Positions 43,195 to 55,690 of a DNA stretch of 64,000 nt are shown one piece after another. Position 1 is the first letter of the stretch. Each line of letters begins with the position of its first letter. The position numbers and the translations under genes were made by a program. The DNA comes from Cycas panzhihuaensis (Eukaryota; Cycadophyta): positions 249,619,741 through 249,683,740 of the forward strand of contig CM041465.1 in NCBI GenBank assembly GCA_023213395.1, in the 5' to 3' direction. The notes below the pieces were generated by a model. The model was not told the DNA's origin, did no database searches, and saw only the letters and a list, made by a program, of their open reading frames with translations.

Positions 43195-45928
43195 TGAAGG
43201 GAGCCCTAATTTAACTTGATATTCTATCTTTCTTAGGTAGGTTACTTCTCAGACTATGTATGTATGCAAAGTTTTCTTCATCTCATAGCCTTGTTCATTT
43301 ATGAACTCTTTTTATTTCATAGCTTTGTTCACCCTATGTAAGGTAGAAGCTTATTCCATGGTCTACCAAGTGTGAGGATGTACCATTTAGTTTAGTTTAT
43401 TAGGATAATTAGTTAGTTTATATTATGTTATGTTACAAGGTGTTGGAGTTCTTTCACCACAACCTTGAATTATATAATTTTTATTTTATTGTGGCTTACA
43501 TAATACAAAGTCCAACTAGATTGCTCAGATGGGCAATATAGATGGGGGAGCATATGATATAAATGGAGGAATAAAGGGGAAAAATAAATGTAAGGGTAGA
43601 TTCTAGGTTTAGGGACCCGCATAACATCCTTAGGATTTAAGAACTTAGTTAATAAAGGCATTAAATTTGCAGAGAATGATTTCACCAAGTGGAAGAGTAG
43701 ACCTCCAACATTCCTACAAGTGGTAGAGCATAGAAAATAAATATTAAAATAAAAAGATACAACGACTTGAAGTAAATAGTTAAGTCTCATCAAGTAAAAG
43801 ACTTCACAAATTTGTAAATATATCATTGGGAGATGAAACCTAGTGTGTTTAGGTGTAGTACTATGAAAACAAAGGCAATGCCTCATAATCTTACAAATGA
43901 ACCTATGAAAATAAATAAATGCTTGAAAGGTTACAAAAATGAGTAGATGATATACCCATACCATTCCACTTGTAACTCTTTTATTGGTTGATAAAACCAT
44001 GGTGGACTAGCCTTACTGGAGTCACAATAAAAGCACCCAAACATGTAGACAATAGAGATCATTAAGAGACTCATGACGTGGAGTTTTTTTTCATAAATTA
44101 GATATGGTGGGTAGTTAATAGTCATTTTTAGATAATAATAAATAAAAGCATTCAACAACCACCATAGCTTAGATTTTTTCTACTAAGCTTTTATGGTATT
44201 AATAGAAAGGAATTGACCAATTCTAAAAGAGAAAAAAATTCTATATAACAACAGTGGTAAGAAGAAGAGAAGAGATAGAGGCACTGGGCATAAGAGAGGA
44301 GGCACAAACAATGAGTAGAAGAGAGGATATAAAGGTAGTGAGTAAAGGATAGTTTAGAGAAATTAGAGAATGCAAATAGATTGGGTGCATTTCTAAGGTT
44401 AGTAGGAAAGTAACACAACTAAAAAAGTTTGATTTTCTTGAATGAAAATATATTATTATGTGGAGAATAGAAGTTGGAATATTAAATTTGGTTTAATGGT
44501 TCAAGGTTTGGCATCTGTTAAGTAGCCTACATGAGACTTTATTGCTTAGTAATATGAATCCTATGACAAATATCTATTCTAGTTTTGTATACACCTAGTT
44601 GGCCATCTATTAATTAACTTAAACGAGATTTCCACAGCTTGGGAATATTGGTCTTAGAGGAAATTATCCAAATTGGTATTATATTTTCTTGGTGTCTACT
44701 GCCATCTCGTGAAGGGGAATGATTGGATTATGTTATGAACATGTGAAAGAATTACTTCTTTAATCTCATTAGACTACTTGATTAGTGCTAAATTACAATA
44801 TGGTTACTTTTATATGCATGAGGGTTGAGTGAGTCCCTTCTACTCTACTTATACAATTTGAGATAGGGTTGATTGAGTCCCATGTGCTCTAGTTATACAG
44901 ATTAAGATAGGGTTGAGTCAGTCCCTTATACTCTAATTATATAGTTTGAGATAGGGTTGAGTGGGTCCTCTATGCTATAGTTATATAGTTTGAGGTAGGG
45001 CTGAGTGAATCCCTTATGCTTTGGTTATATAGTTTGAGATAGGGTTGAGTGATTTCCTTATGCTCTAATTATTTTACATGCATGAGGGTTGAGTTGAGTC
45101 CCCTCTAGTTATTTTGTGTGCATGAGTAGTGCCTATATGGTATGGATTGCTACCTCACACTTGGATAGGTTGTGTGGCACAAAGCACATTCCTCATATAA
45201 ATGAGGGCCAATTATCATACATACAGGTAAGTATGGTATGAAACACATGAACCATTATCTTCATGTGTTGTGTGGTATGAGACATGCTAGTTACATTGTG
45301 GTAGTCCATTAAGATTGTTTCAACAAGGATCCATATGTGGTATGACATTTTTAGTTATGTCTTGAAGAATGAGTAAAGTGTGGAGATATTCAAAATTACA
45401 CATATTTTAATAAAAACATTACAATAGTGATTAAAAGATTATAACAACAACTACTTACAAATTTATTTTTTTAAGAAGTCTTATGTAAAAAAGGATAGTT
45501 AGGGATTGAATGAAGAGTAAAACACCAATACTCTAGTGCTCATATCATGTGTTCCATCTCATGAGTATTTTCCTTCTTAGAATTTTGATTGGTTATATGG
45601 TGAATATATTTAAACAATCTGGTTATCTCTTCTTCTTTATATATTACTTATACATTGTCTCATTAAGGAATACAAAAGTATAATCTCTTATGTTTTTACA
45701 TATACTATTATAAGCAAAAGAAATCTATTTATAACTATATGAGCACCCCTGTTCACTTGGATTTATCACATGCTTTGGGCAAAGTTTTATACTATGCAAA
45801 TATTACTCTGATTTCAACTTTCATGAGTTCAAGTTTTAAATAGTTTGGTGCTAACCCTATTGGGTAACTCAAGTGTATTACATTGAGGCAAAGTCATGAG
45901 CACCTTATGTTTTAGGGGGGTCATGACA
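43195..45928 (+). repeat. Element B 3' LTR
   Basis: Pairs with 8745-11412 throughout. It ends GTCATGACA. Contains the 27 bp repeat (44257-44345) and the 44 bp minisatellite (44818-45120). Open frames at 43470-44000 and 43931-44158 (minus) are accidental. Confidence 0.8.
44818..45120 (+). repeat. 44 bp minisatellite, about 7 units, in element B 3' LTR
   Basis: Same unit as at 10365-10620, with one more copy. Starts of units recur at 44-base intervals as AGGGTTGAGTGAGTCCC variants. Confidence 0.85.
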
Positions 45929-46010
45929 TGGCCAATTTATAGATTTCACATTGTCATTTACTAGACTATAGGCTTGATTTATGTATAGAAAAGGGATATT
46001 ATAGCTAGAT
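45929..46010 (+). repeat. Right remainder of the 90 bp tandem array
   Basis: CCAATTTATAGATTTCACAT and the following 50 bases align with the middle and end of the units at 8395-8744, and continue into a TATTATAGCTAG segment matching the one after unit 1 (near 8475). This places the right flank of B in the same array as its left flank. Confidence 0.65.
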
Positions 46011-48987
46011 GGTATGAGATATACCCTAAAGAGATCTTAGTTAGAATGTTGGGATTTTACTTATCCATATACTACCTCTTATTGGTTGATTTTGCACACT
46101 CCCACATCCATCAAATTATATTTCTCAACCTAAATATTAGATTTCTATTGCATTCCCATGGCATCTTTTATTTACAGACATGAAAAGCTAAGGAAATCTT
46201 GGTTCTTCTATCATTACTTGGATTATACAAGATCACATTAGTTGTGTTATGTCTAATATGAGGTTATTCATTACATAAGCCATAAATAACCTTATTGAAT
46301 ATATAACTATCATAAGATCTCTCATTGATGTCTTGCAAATTCATAATGGTTCAATTATAGCCTTTATATATTAACTTCTTATCACTCATCAACTAACTTA
46401 TATTTGTCATGTCTTTAATCCTTAGCTCAGTGTTTTCACATATATAATTAAGTCATAACTTACTGAGTTCTCTACTACTTCTATTGTTCACATATCCCAA
46501 TAGCTAAATTTTGAGGTAGATACTTTGTTCAACCTTATACTAGTAAGATATATTTAGTGATCGCTCACGTGTATCCTTGGAAAGATATAAAATATTGATA
46601 ATATTATATATACAAATATAATATATTATATTAGCAATGTTCACTTTTTTCTACGTGAGTTCCATCGAGCTTCATAGAGGGTGAATGATTTTATGATTTT
46701 GGGACCCTTCCCTTAATCTAGGAATATTAAGTATGATTTTTCTTTCTATCGTTACATATGCATAAGTTGCTTGTCATTTGCCTTACATTGCATTTGATTG
46801 CTTGCATTTTCTTATTTTTTAACTAAGTATTCATTTGTATTTGTCTATTCATATTACATCCCCCCACTTATTAATGATGAAAATAATATATGGTTCCCTA
46901 TAACAACTCATGTTATAGAGGCACAACTCTATAAGCTAAGTCAACATTGATGACAATCACTATAATACATTTTATCTTATTTCATATTCTCATTTGGCTC
47001 ATTTGAGTGACCATCTCGAGTTAACATGAGCCCATACTCCTTTAAATTAGTTTACAAGGGTTAAACATAGGTTAAATTTTCTTATAAATTAGCTATCATG
47101 TGAGTTAAGCATAAGTAAGTGCCCTTCTAAGTAATTTGTTATGGTTAACATGAGTATTTTTATTATTTTTCACTTACATTGTTGTCTCCTTTGTATTTTT
47201 AGCTTTGATTTTGAATTTAATTAATTATTTATCTATTCTATTACATAGATCTACTTGAGTACATATGAAAGGAGTTGTGATGGCTTGAAAACAAATATAA
47301 TATAACAAAATTATGCCATTTTTATATTTCCATCTTTTCATATTAGTCAATTTTGTGGTGTATCAAGGCTAACTTCATAATTAAACCCTAAAAGATAATG
47401 CAATTAATGCCTATCAATCTTTAAAATTAACTTTACAATAAATTTGAAGATTTATTCTCCTCTTTCCCTCCTGATTTCACTATAAATATTCCTCTTATGA
47501 GACCTTTTACTTTTCGAATATATAATCTCTCACATATGTAGTTGCTTTCTCATGCTTAAGTAAGGCCTTTGATCATCATTTTTGATCTACTTTCACCCCT
47601 AACTAGAGGAATTATGAATTTCCTTATAATTTTCATGATTATGAAGATGTTTTAGTTGATTTTTATTTGATGTATGTGTGATACTACTAGTTTCTATTCT
47701 ATATCATAGGTCTCCTATGCCACATTAATGACCATACTATAGGTCTCTTTAGTTATGTTTGTAACATCCATATATTAATATCATAAGTTTCATATTATAT
47801 TCTTGTGACATCATTGCATTAATACCATGTGTTTAACATTGTGCTTATGCAATATTAATCTGATAATATTGTGACTCTTGTGTTTTGTTTTTGTAGTATC
47901 ATTTTGGACTAGTTTGGTTATTTCACTCACTTCCATTTATTTTCTTTTTATCTTCTTTTGATTTTTTCTTTTTGCTATTTATTTCACATATATTTCATTA
48001 CTGTTGGATGATTTGGTTAGTGTCTGTTAACACAACTCACATATAACCTTACATGGATCTTGAAGCAACTCCTCTTACTCTCTCATATAGGTTTTCTTTT
48101 AGGGTTTTTATGTGCAAATGTTAATGGGTGCTTGGCAACATTCTATTTTTAGCTTTGTATTACAAGAAAGATTATTAAAAACAAGTTTGTAAAGGAACAA
48201 AGTTAGACTTGTCATTAAGTTAGACTTTATCATGCTTAAGTACCTTGTTTGGTTTGTTTTGTATGCCTTATTTAATTTGTTTATTGGTAAAAGAACATAT
48301 CATTCTATTTTGGAGAAATATACAAAATAAATTGATATTTTAAAAGAACCCTAAATCCCCTTATCAAAAGTTACTCACGTCTAGCCTTCAAACTTAAATG
48401 CTTTTTTCACTTATAAGGACATGTTACTTGCAGTGTGTGTTTTTCTCTTTCTATCTAGGGTATATCTTAGCTCTAGGTGTTACACTGGGTAGTAAGTAGG
48501 AAGCACCCTCTACTTGAAAATAACACCATATATAATTTACTAGATATTAGATTTGCAATACCACAATAACACTTTCCACACTCTTTTGGTTACAAATTCA
48601 TAAAAAATCATCTTAAGACATCAACATTAAACACTACTAAAAATAGGGTAGGATATGCTTTCCCCATGTACATAAGAATAAGTCATGTATTTGCAGTTGA
48701 ATTTAACAAAAGAATATATGCATACTCCAAAAGGTATATATCTCCTATTCTATTCATGATGTTCCTAAAAAAGAAGTAGTTAACTTAAAATAGCCCTCCT
48801 CTTTTTTATTGTTAATAAGTAGTCAATTAACTTATTTTAAGGTCAAAGCAATTATAGTAAGTTAGGGTGGTTGAGAAATATTTAAGCTAAATTCCTTTTG
48901 TAAACCAATTCTAAAAGGAACATTTCTCATACTTAGGTATGACCTATAATCTTACTATTCCACCTATATTAATAGTTAAGTACTTAT
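46011..48987. other. Unassigned sequence
   Basis: AT-rich with pyrimidine-rich runs. A CTATAAATA box at about 47480-47488, followed by TTCCTCTTATGAGACC, could be the promoter of an unpaired LTR, but no partner is in the window. No coding motif is seen. Confidence 0.35.
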
Positions 48988-49806
48988 TGTTGGGGTCAAA
49001 TCTAATACTTATGCATTCATAGAGTGGAACAAATGGTATTTGGAATTCAAGAAGATAATGTGAGGATAGGTTAGCAACCCAATAAGTATTCAAGCAGTGG
49101 AACACATGAGATTCTAATAGAAACCAACAAAAATAGCCTATTGAGAAATGCACAATAGGTGCATTCCAAAATAGGGATGCATAATAGAACATGTATAAAA
49201 CTATAATGCACAAGGAATGCATAGACCAGAGAAGGCAAAGCATAAGCCAATAACAACTAGAATTGTAGGGACATGGGTGAATGGCTGTAACAAGATTAAT
49301 AAAGTGTAATCATTAGTTAAGTAGCAAATTAATTACCAAGAGTTGTGTATTATGTGAAAGGGATGGTTGTGAGTATTGGTCATAACTATTTCTCAAAAGG
49401 CATGCATAGTTTATTTATTGGGTCATTCTCTCGCCATTTAAGGTATGAGAGCTAAGCTATTCTTTCCTATGGCATGTTTTCTATTGCAAATGACAAGTTC
49501 ATTATATTATTGAGGGAAACATACTAGCAAATGGCTATATGATAGAATAAAATTGATATAAATAGTGACATTTCTTAATAAAATAGTTAAGTTACATGGA
49601 AAATATGTCTTTTATGTTACTTATGATTATTTTTTAATGATGTGATAGATGGAAATGTTATGAAAACATTATGATAATTATCATATTATGGACTTATGTG
49701 GCATATATGTATCATTAACTCGTATGTTGACATTAAACCCTAATCTTGACTCCCATAAGTGACCTTTGATAAGTCCCCCTTCTAAGAAGTAGAAAGGAAG
49801 TCAATG
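48988..49806 (+). repeat. Element G 5' LTR (819 bp)
   Basis: Begins TGTTGGGGTCAAAT; ends AAGTCAATG directly before the primer site. Open minus frames at 48944-49256 are accidental. Confidence 0.8.
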
Positions 49807-49807
49807 T

Positions 49808-49820
49808 TGGTTTCATTTCT
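49808..49820 (+). other. Element G primer-binding site, tRNA-Asp type
   Basis: TGGTTTCATTTCT resembles the F site TGGTTCCATTGTC and the tRNA-Asp complement, with further C-to-T and G-to-A decay. Confidence 0.5.
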
Positions 49821-50290
49821 TAAGTACACTAGTGGGGTAAATGAGAGAGAATTCAAAGTTCTCTAATACTCAAAGATCAAGTTGCCTTAGTTGCCAGAAT
49901 CATGACATACTTTAACTAAGCCACAACAACTAGGGGACCTTCCAATGCCACTTAAATGACCTTGAAGGAAGAAGAGCCACCAAAAAGACCTTCATATAAA
50001 TGGATATCAAAATTAAGAAAATAAAGGACTTTAAGATAGGCAAATGAGAGGAATCTTAAAAGGGAAAGAAGGTTGAGTATCAAGAAAAATGAGCAAAATA
50101 AAGGATAATTTGTAGAAGAATTTGAGGCAAGTGGTGCCTAAACATTATAAGAAATAGGGAATAAAGGCCATAGAGAGCCAATGGTAATATCACCTACCTC
50201 AATTGAATCAAACATACTAAGCCTAGAAGAAAAATAAAAAATCATAGAACAAAAAAAGGTTACAAAAGACAAAGAAGTCATCTTAAAAGA
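49821..50290 (+). other. Element G leader
   Basis: Purine-rich, no domain; stops are frequent in all + frames. Confidence 0.45.
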
Positions 50291-51700
50291 GAAAGAAGAA
50301 GATTCCAAGGAGGTTGCTTTGAGGGAAGAAATATAAATCCCAAGAAAGAAGGAAAAATTAGTTGTGGACTCTGCTCCAAAGGACCTGAGTGATTATGAGG
50401 AGAAGGCAGAGGAAGGTCTCATAATGTATTAGGAGAATCAGTTAATAGGACAACTATTTAAGGATTTACCAGATAAGGGATCTAGGTAGTTATTTCTAAT
50501 TACAAGCTATTTAATAGTACAAATACTAGGGATTCTAGAGCTTATCCATTTGAAAACACCTTTTAAAAATCTATTGTTTAGAAAAGGGAATATTGGGGAG
50601 ATAACTCCATTGAATATACCTCTAAAGGGGATGGTAGAAGAAAAAGTACACCCCTAAGAGAACAAATTATTCCATTAATATTATCATTAGGGGGAATGAT
50701 ATCACCAAGTAACTCGAAGATGGAAAAATTATAGAGAATTTGGAAGACTTGTATTTGATGATACTTCAAATACTAGTGAGCACATATATTTATTTTAGAA
50801 CCTAGTGAATCTGAAAAGGATAATATATGAGAATGAAATCACGGTAAGATTTGCCTACTCATTACAAGGTGTAACTCTCATATGGTATAAGTAGTTAGAT
50901 CCAGCAAAGACATGGCAAGATATTGAGAAGGAGTTTGAAGAAAGATTTAAAAATTTTAGGAGTCAAAGTAGTGGAATGAACTCTCACGGAGGTAAAACAA
51001 AAGTTAAGAGAATCAATTTTAACATGCATAAGTCGAATAGATATTATAGTAACAAATATGACAAAAGGTGGAAAATTTATAGATTATAATATGAGGAACT
51101 ATTTTGTCAATTGGTTGTACTCAAAATTATAGGTTGTAATACTAGCATGCATAAGATCTAATCTTGGATTTTGAGAAGGAGATTGACACTAAAAGGGAAA
51201 GGCATGATCCTTTACTGTTGAGATTATAAGAGGATATGTAAGAACTGAGAAATCAAAACCTAAACAAACCTTGTTTCCAAATAATAAAAACAAAAGAAAC
51301 TTCAAAAGTAGAAAACCTAAGGAAGGAAGTATTTAGATTGAAACTATAATAAAAGAAACCTCCAGATTCAAAAGAAGAAAAAGTTGTGAAATATGGAGGG
51401 AAGGAACCATCATTGGAGAAATGATATCACATTTGTGATAAAGGTTCACACTCCATTAAGGAATGTGATCTAAGTGTAAAGGCAAAGAAACATACCTCTT
51501 GATGTCACATTTATGACCTAGATAATTATAATACCAAGGATTATTATTTTCATATACGAGGGAAGAATTCAAGAGGCAGAGGTTGAGGTAAAGGAAATAA
51601 TGCAACCAAGACTATTTATGCAACCCATACAACACCAAAAACTTCTAAAAAGAAACCTCTAATAGGGAGATTTTGGTATGCTTGGAGTTTGGGCGTTAGA
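50291..51700 (+). pseudogene. Element G gag relic with zinc knuckles
   Basis: A Lys/Glu-rich start (about 50290-50430) leads to the gag core: TVRFAYSLQGVTLIWYK and AKTWQDIEKEFEERFKNF (50838-50955). The L-x-G-x-x-x-x-WY and W-x-x-x-x-x-x-F-x-x-R-F pattern is typical of retrotransposon gag. Knuckle 1 reads YHICDKGSHSIKEC (51428-51470, first Cys now Tyr). Knuckle 2 reads CHIYDLDNYNTKDY (51504-51545, three of four ligands lost). A third, CPYICRNYGLSIHPKNY, begins the next open frame (51738-51790). Stops and frame changes are present throughout. Confidence 0.75.
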
Positions 51701-51714
51701 AGTCAAAGTGCCAA

Positions 51715-52850
51715 GTGACGAAAGTACATAAAGAATGCCCATACATATGTAGGAATTATGGATTGAGTATCCACCCAAAAAATTACTATATTGGCAAAGG
51801 AAAAGTTGTAAATGTAATGTCTATAACACTTAATTCTCCAAAAAGTATGAATTTACAAAGCAAAAATGGGAAAGAAAAAGAAGAAGAGGACTATCCTAAT
51901 CCTAAAATAGAAATTAATAGATCCATGACAACAAAGAAGGTAGTAGAGAATGATACCCAAGAAGAGGTAGTGAAATCATTACCAATGGGTAAACTTGAGA
52001 TTAAACATATTTATAGGAGGAAAAACAAGGTTAAGCAACCAAATGAAATCTCAAGAGTAGAAGAATTAGGAAGTTTCTAAATAATACAGTTAGAGAACCA
52101 ATTGAGTCTTGTGCGTAAGGGACTACTAAGAGAAGATATTCCATGGATACTCATGATAATGGAAAACATAACAAAAAAATTACAATTAATGATCCCTCTA
52201 GAACAAGTGATTGAATGGATCAAGAGTGGAATATTGTAACTAATAAAGATATGAAAGAACCTCAATAATATTAAATCATCTTTTGGCATCGACCCTTTAA
52301 TCACTATCAGTATTATTAAGGAGATATCCCAAAATGTAATTGTGGATGGAGGTGCCATAGTAAATGTTCTACTAATGACTACCTAGAAAAAATTGGGTAG
52401 CCCTAAACTGTCACCTACTAATTACTCTCTTAAATTAGTAAATGAGTTATTGATGAACCCAATGGAACATCTTCCTGATATCAAGGTGAATGTCACCATA
52501 ATTATAGTACCAATAGATTTTACAATTGTGGAAATCATTAAAAATATGGTCTTTTATCTAGCTTTGTTAGGAAGTCCATGGCTATATTAAATATAATGGT
52601 TATAATGCTAAACGGACATGACATTTATCTTGACCGATGGGGGTAATGAAGTAGTATTGCCTATGTTGAACCAAGGAAAGTATAGAGTGGGCCTAGTTCC
52701 TAATGATGCTTCCAACACTATAATAACCAATGAAGAAATAGCCTTGACATTTGACGAAGTGAATCTCTACCATACTAGGGAAGAGACCAATGCTATGAAT
52801 AACATAGAGGAATACATACTAAACTACTATGAAGATCTATAATTAGAAAG
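51715..52850 (+). pseudogene. Element G gag end and protease relic
   Basis: The open stretch 51715-52080 carries the third knuckle and a basic, Lys-rich tail (EVVKSLPMGKLEIKH near 51970). After stops the protease reads EISQNVIVDGGAIVNVLLMT near 52322-52380, with active-site D-G-G, then KKLGSPKLSPTNYSLKLVNE (from 52387) and ALLGSPWLY near 52560-52590. An acidic stretch to 52842 (ITNEEIALTFDEVNLYHTRE) is linker. F has the related active-site wording (MDRGSRVNIL). Confidence 0.7.
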
Positions 52851-54190
52851 TTCCTTTGATAAAGAAAGAATGGAAAATATGATCAATTACTAGATGAGGG
52901 AGTCTTATGAAGTGGATTCCCCCTCTTTCTATTATAATCTACTTTCTATATGTATTTCAACTCAACATTAATCAAATAAACTATTATTTTGAGTATATTA
53001 GCTCTAATAATAAAATAGGAGAACTAGGAGATAATTTATATATGAATGAACTTTTAGTCAATGTATATATAATAGAAAACTCTAGAAATAAGATACAAGT
53101 TAAATTACAAGTGAATCCCCTATCTTCTACTCTTAACCCTAACACTACCACTAGCCCTAACCTTAGTTGGTCTAGTTCAGAAGATTTGGCCAATCTTCTT
53201 CTAAACCTTACCCCTCCCTTTGTGTTAGACTCAAAACCCATGGTGGGATCCCTCCCTATTCCCCTACCCGTTCTTGAAGAAATCAATTCCTCAACTTTCT
53301 CTCTCAAAGTACATTAACTAAGTGAGAATCATATAGAAAACCATCTTATAGTCTCATGGCCCCATGAGGGAATTTCATAGAGAACTATTTTGAAAGAATC
53401 CCTTTCCCAACACCCCATACCCAAAGATAGGTTGAACCATCCTTTATCAGAAGAGTAGTAACTCTAGTTTTAGGGAATAAGTTAGAATGTACTGACCACA
53501 TAATACAATATATAGAATATTGATTGGAACATAAGATCCTAAATAGATCTCAATGGGTAATGGATGTTGTCCTTACCCCCCAAGACTAAGCCTGGTGGTG
53601 GTATTTAGCCCACCAAACTCTACTCTAGAATTGGACAACCTTTTGGTTGAGATCTGATTCACTTAAAGAATTGGCTATTATTCCTTTCCTAATAGGAGAA
53701 TACCCAATAAAGCATCTTAATATATGGAAATGAGCATGGAGAGCTTGAAACATCCCAAAATTCAATTAGGGACACCTATTTTTTCATATCTTAGGTAGGT
53801 TAGGTAACAAATGGTTTCTTGGGCAAGAACATAAAAAGGTCACTTATGAAATCCTTTTCTTACTCATCGAAAAACCAAATCATAACTAGGGTATTACAAT
53901 ATATTAAATAAATGAGCATATAAGTAGAAAAAATAAAATCCATATTAGTTGTAAGAACTATAGAGAATAGAGATAATGAAGAAGAAGAGGGGGGGCAAGC
54001 TCACAAATTTTCTTCAAAATATACAAAACTTCATTATGACTAAAGAAAAATAGAGGAAACCCATGCACATTAGATATTTGGGGATTAATAGATTAAAAGT
54101 GAAGAGATTAAAACTACTAAGGTAAATTTTAGAATAATGAAAAATCCCCAAAATAGTATGACAGAACCATAGCTAAAGCACAAGCACTTT
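52851..54190 (+). pseudogene. Element G PR-RT spacer with unrecognised coding segments
   Basis: An uninterrupted + frame (52907-53317) ends in a Ser/Thr/Pro-rich part (LNPNTTTSPNLSWSSSEDLA, then PIPLPVLEEINSSTFSLKVH). A second coding-like segment at 53545-53750 is Trp-rich: SQWVMDVVLTPQD, AWWWYLAHQTLL, NWTTFWLRSDSLKELAIIPF and LIGEYPIKHLNIWK. I do not recognise either. At more than 1.3 kb, the spacer is about twice as long as the 0.7 kb PR-RT spacer of F, so an extra domain or insertion is possible. Confidence 0.4.
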
Positions 54191-54960
54191 TTAGGACTTT
54201 AAGATGTTTTTGCTTAGGCTTATAATGATTTTAAAAGTTTTTTTTTTTGAAATAGAGATGCACCACATAGTCTGATAGAAGGCGCCAAGCTTGTGAAACA
54301 AAGACTATACAAAATGAATCTAGTATATAAGGAAAATGTGAAAGTTGAGCTAAATAAAATTCATGAAGTTAGTTATATTTATAAGGTAGAATACGGTGAC
54401 TAAGTGAGTTATGTAGTAGCGATTCCTAAGAAGAATAGGAAAAACAAGGTATCTATGGATCATCTTTAGTTAAACAAAGTAACAAAAAAAGACTTGTTCT
54501 TAATTTCATTCACTGAGGATGTATTGGAAATGGTGGGAGGAAACAAAGTCTATTCCTTCATTGATAGATTTGGTGGTTATAATCAAGTCAATATCACTCT
54601 AGAAGACTAGTCAAAGACCACATTTATCAACAAATGGGGAATGCATACATATAAGGTGATGCGATTTGGTTTGATAAATGCCCCAACTACATTCTAGAGA
54701 ATAATAATTAATATTTTCAAGAAAATAATAAGAGAAAACGTTGCATGGAATAATGAAAAATTATATCAGAAATCTTAGAGTAATGTTACAAATATGTTAA
54801 GAGAATAATTTGTATTTCAACCTAGGAGAATATACATTTCTAGTACCATTTGATAACCTATTAGTTTATAATGTTAGTAATGAAGGTTTGCTAATAAATA
54901 GTACTAAAGTAGGCATAAGTCTATATTATCCACAACCCTTATCAAAGAATCAACTCAAAG
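54191..54960 (+). pseudogene. Element G reverse transcriptase relic
   Basis: Starting near 54265 the + strand reads IEGAKLVKQRLYKMN, then ENVKVELNKIHEVSYIYKVE (54330-54390), VSYVVAIPKKNRKNKVSMDH, FTEDVLEMVGGNKVYSFIDR and FGGYNQVNITLED (54507-54610). FINKWGMHTYKVMRFGLINA follows (54625-54685). The YxDD region (54730-54780) has no aspartate pair. Stops are frequent. The sequence closely parallels the RT of F. Confidence 0.85.
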
Positions 54961-55690
54961 GATTCCTTGGATTAACTAGTTACTATTAGATGTTTATAAA
55001 AGGGTTCATGCATATATTTGGACCTTTCAAGTACTTATTGAAAAAGGATAGGGATTAGGAATGGGGACCTAATCAACACAAAATATTTGAGGTATTAAAA
55101 TGAGCTAGAGACTTTACCTCTGTACTTAGATTCCCTAGTTGGAATAAATTATTCTATATACAAGTAAATGCTTTAGAATTTGTAATTAGATGTGTATTAA
55201 TACAACCTAGAGAGAATAATATGGATTATCCTATTTATTTTATTAGAAGAAAGTTAACAAAAAATATAGAAGAACTATAAACTATAGAGAGGGAAGGTTT
55301 GTGGATGGTTTATGCATTTTAAAAGTTTTAACACTATTTATTATTAATCCCTTCATCTTTGATGTGGACTGTCAAGCCCTAATGTACCTCATTAATAAGC
55401 CATTACTGAAAGGGTGTATTAGTTGGTGGTTAATGCTCTTCTAGGATTTTACTTTTAAAATTATAGTGAAACCAAGGAAGGCACATATTGTCCTTGACCA
55501 ACTATTATGAATAGAGAATGGAGAGAAGGCTATCAAAGTAAAAGATGATTTCCTTGACACAACATTATTTAGTATGGAAGTTGTTCCTATGGAATGGCAT
55601 GAAGACATCCTAAAATTCTTAGTAACTTGAGAATTCACACTACACATAGATAAAACATAAATGCAAAATTTAGTATAGAAAATAGAACCC
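54961..55690 (+). pseudogene. Element G RNase H and tether relic
   Basis: GFLGLTSYY (54961-54987) and LKKDRD with EWGPNQHKIFEVLK (55037-55100) open the domain. LRFPSWNKLFYIQVNALEFV follows, where the first catalytic Asp of the D-A pattern is now Asn. YFIRRKLTKNIEEL and EREGLWMVYAF (55236-55320) contain the Glu region. The tether near 55440-55560 reads FKIIVKPRKAHIVLDQL-like wording with frame changes. Confidence 0.75.

Larger units (their letters stand above)
8745..45928 (+). mobile_element. Element B: large non-autonomous gypsy-type LTR element with PPR fragments, split by nested insertions
   Basis: Two divergent direct repeats of about 2.7 kb (8745-11412 and 43195-45928) flank the block in the same orientation. 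The left one is followed by a primer site complementary to initiator tRNA-Met. The right one is preceded by CATCGAGGACAATGC, a wording typical just before the 3' LTR of plant gypsy elements. Removing C (12762-22165) and E (23370-41359) leaves an internal region of about 4.4 kb in three pieces: 11413-12761, 22166-23369 and 41360-43194. These hold a charged gag-like stretch and two PPR gene fragments but no protease, RT or integrase. The flanking pentamers TGTCT (8740-8744) and TGGCC (45929-45933) could be a decayed TGACT target duplication, which is exactly what the target array has at that position. The two-LTR pairing is inference but agrees with all these points. Confidence 0.7.

Noticed and set aside
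43470-44000. 176-codon minus-strand frame
   Set aside because: It lies entirely in the B 3' LTR, has no motif, and is not open in the 5' LTR.
47480-47500. Host gene promoter (CTATAAATA)
   Set aside because: No coding region follows on +; the motif is common in AT-rich DNA and may be from an unpaired LTR.
53541-53760. Bacterial or organellar contamination
   Set aside because: The Trp-rich segment is odd but has the same base composition as its surroundings and lies within a plant gypsy element.
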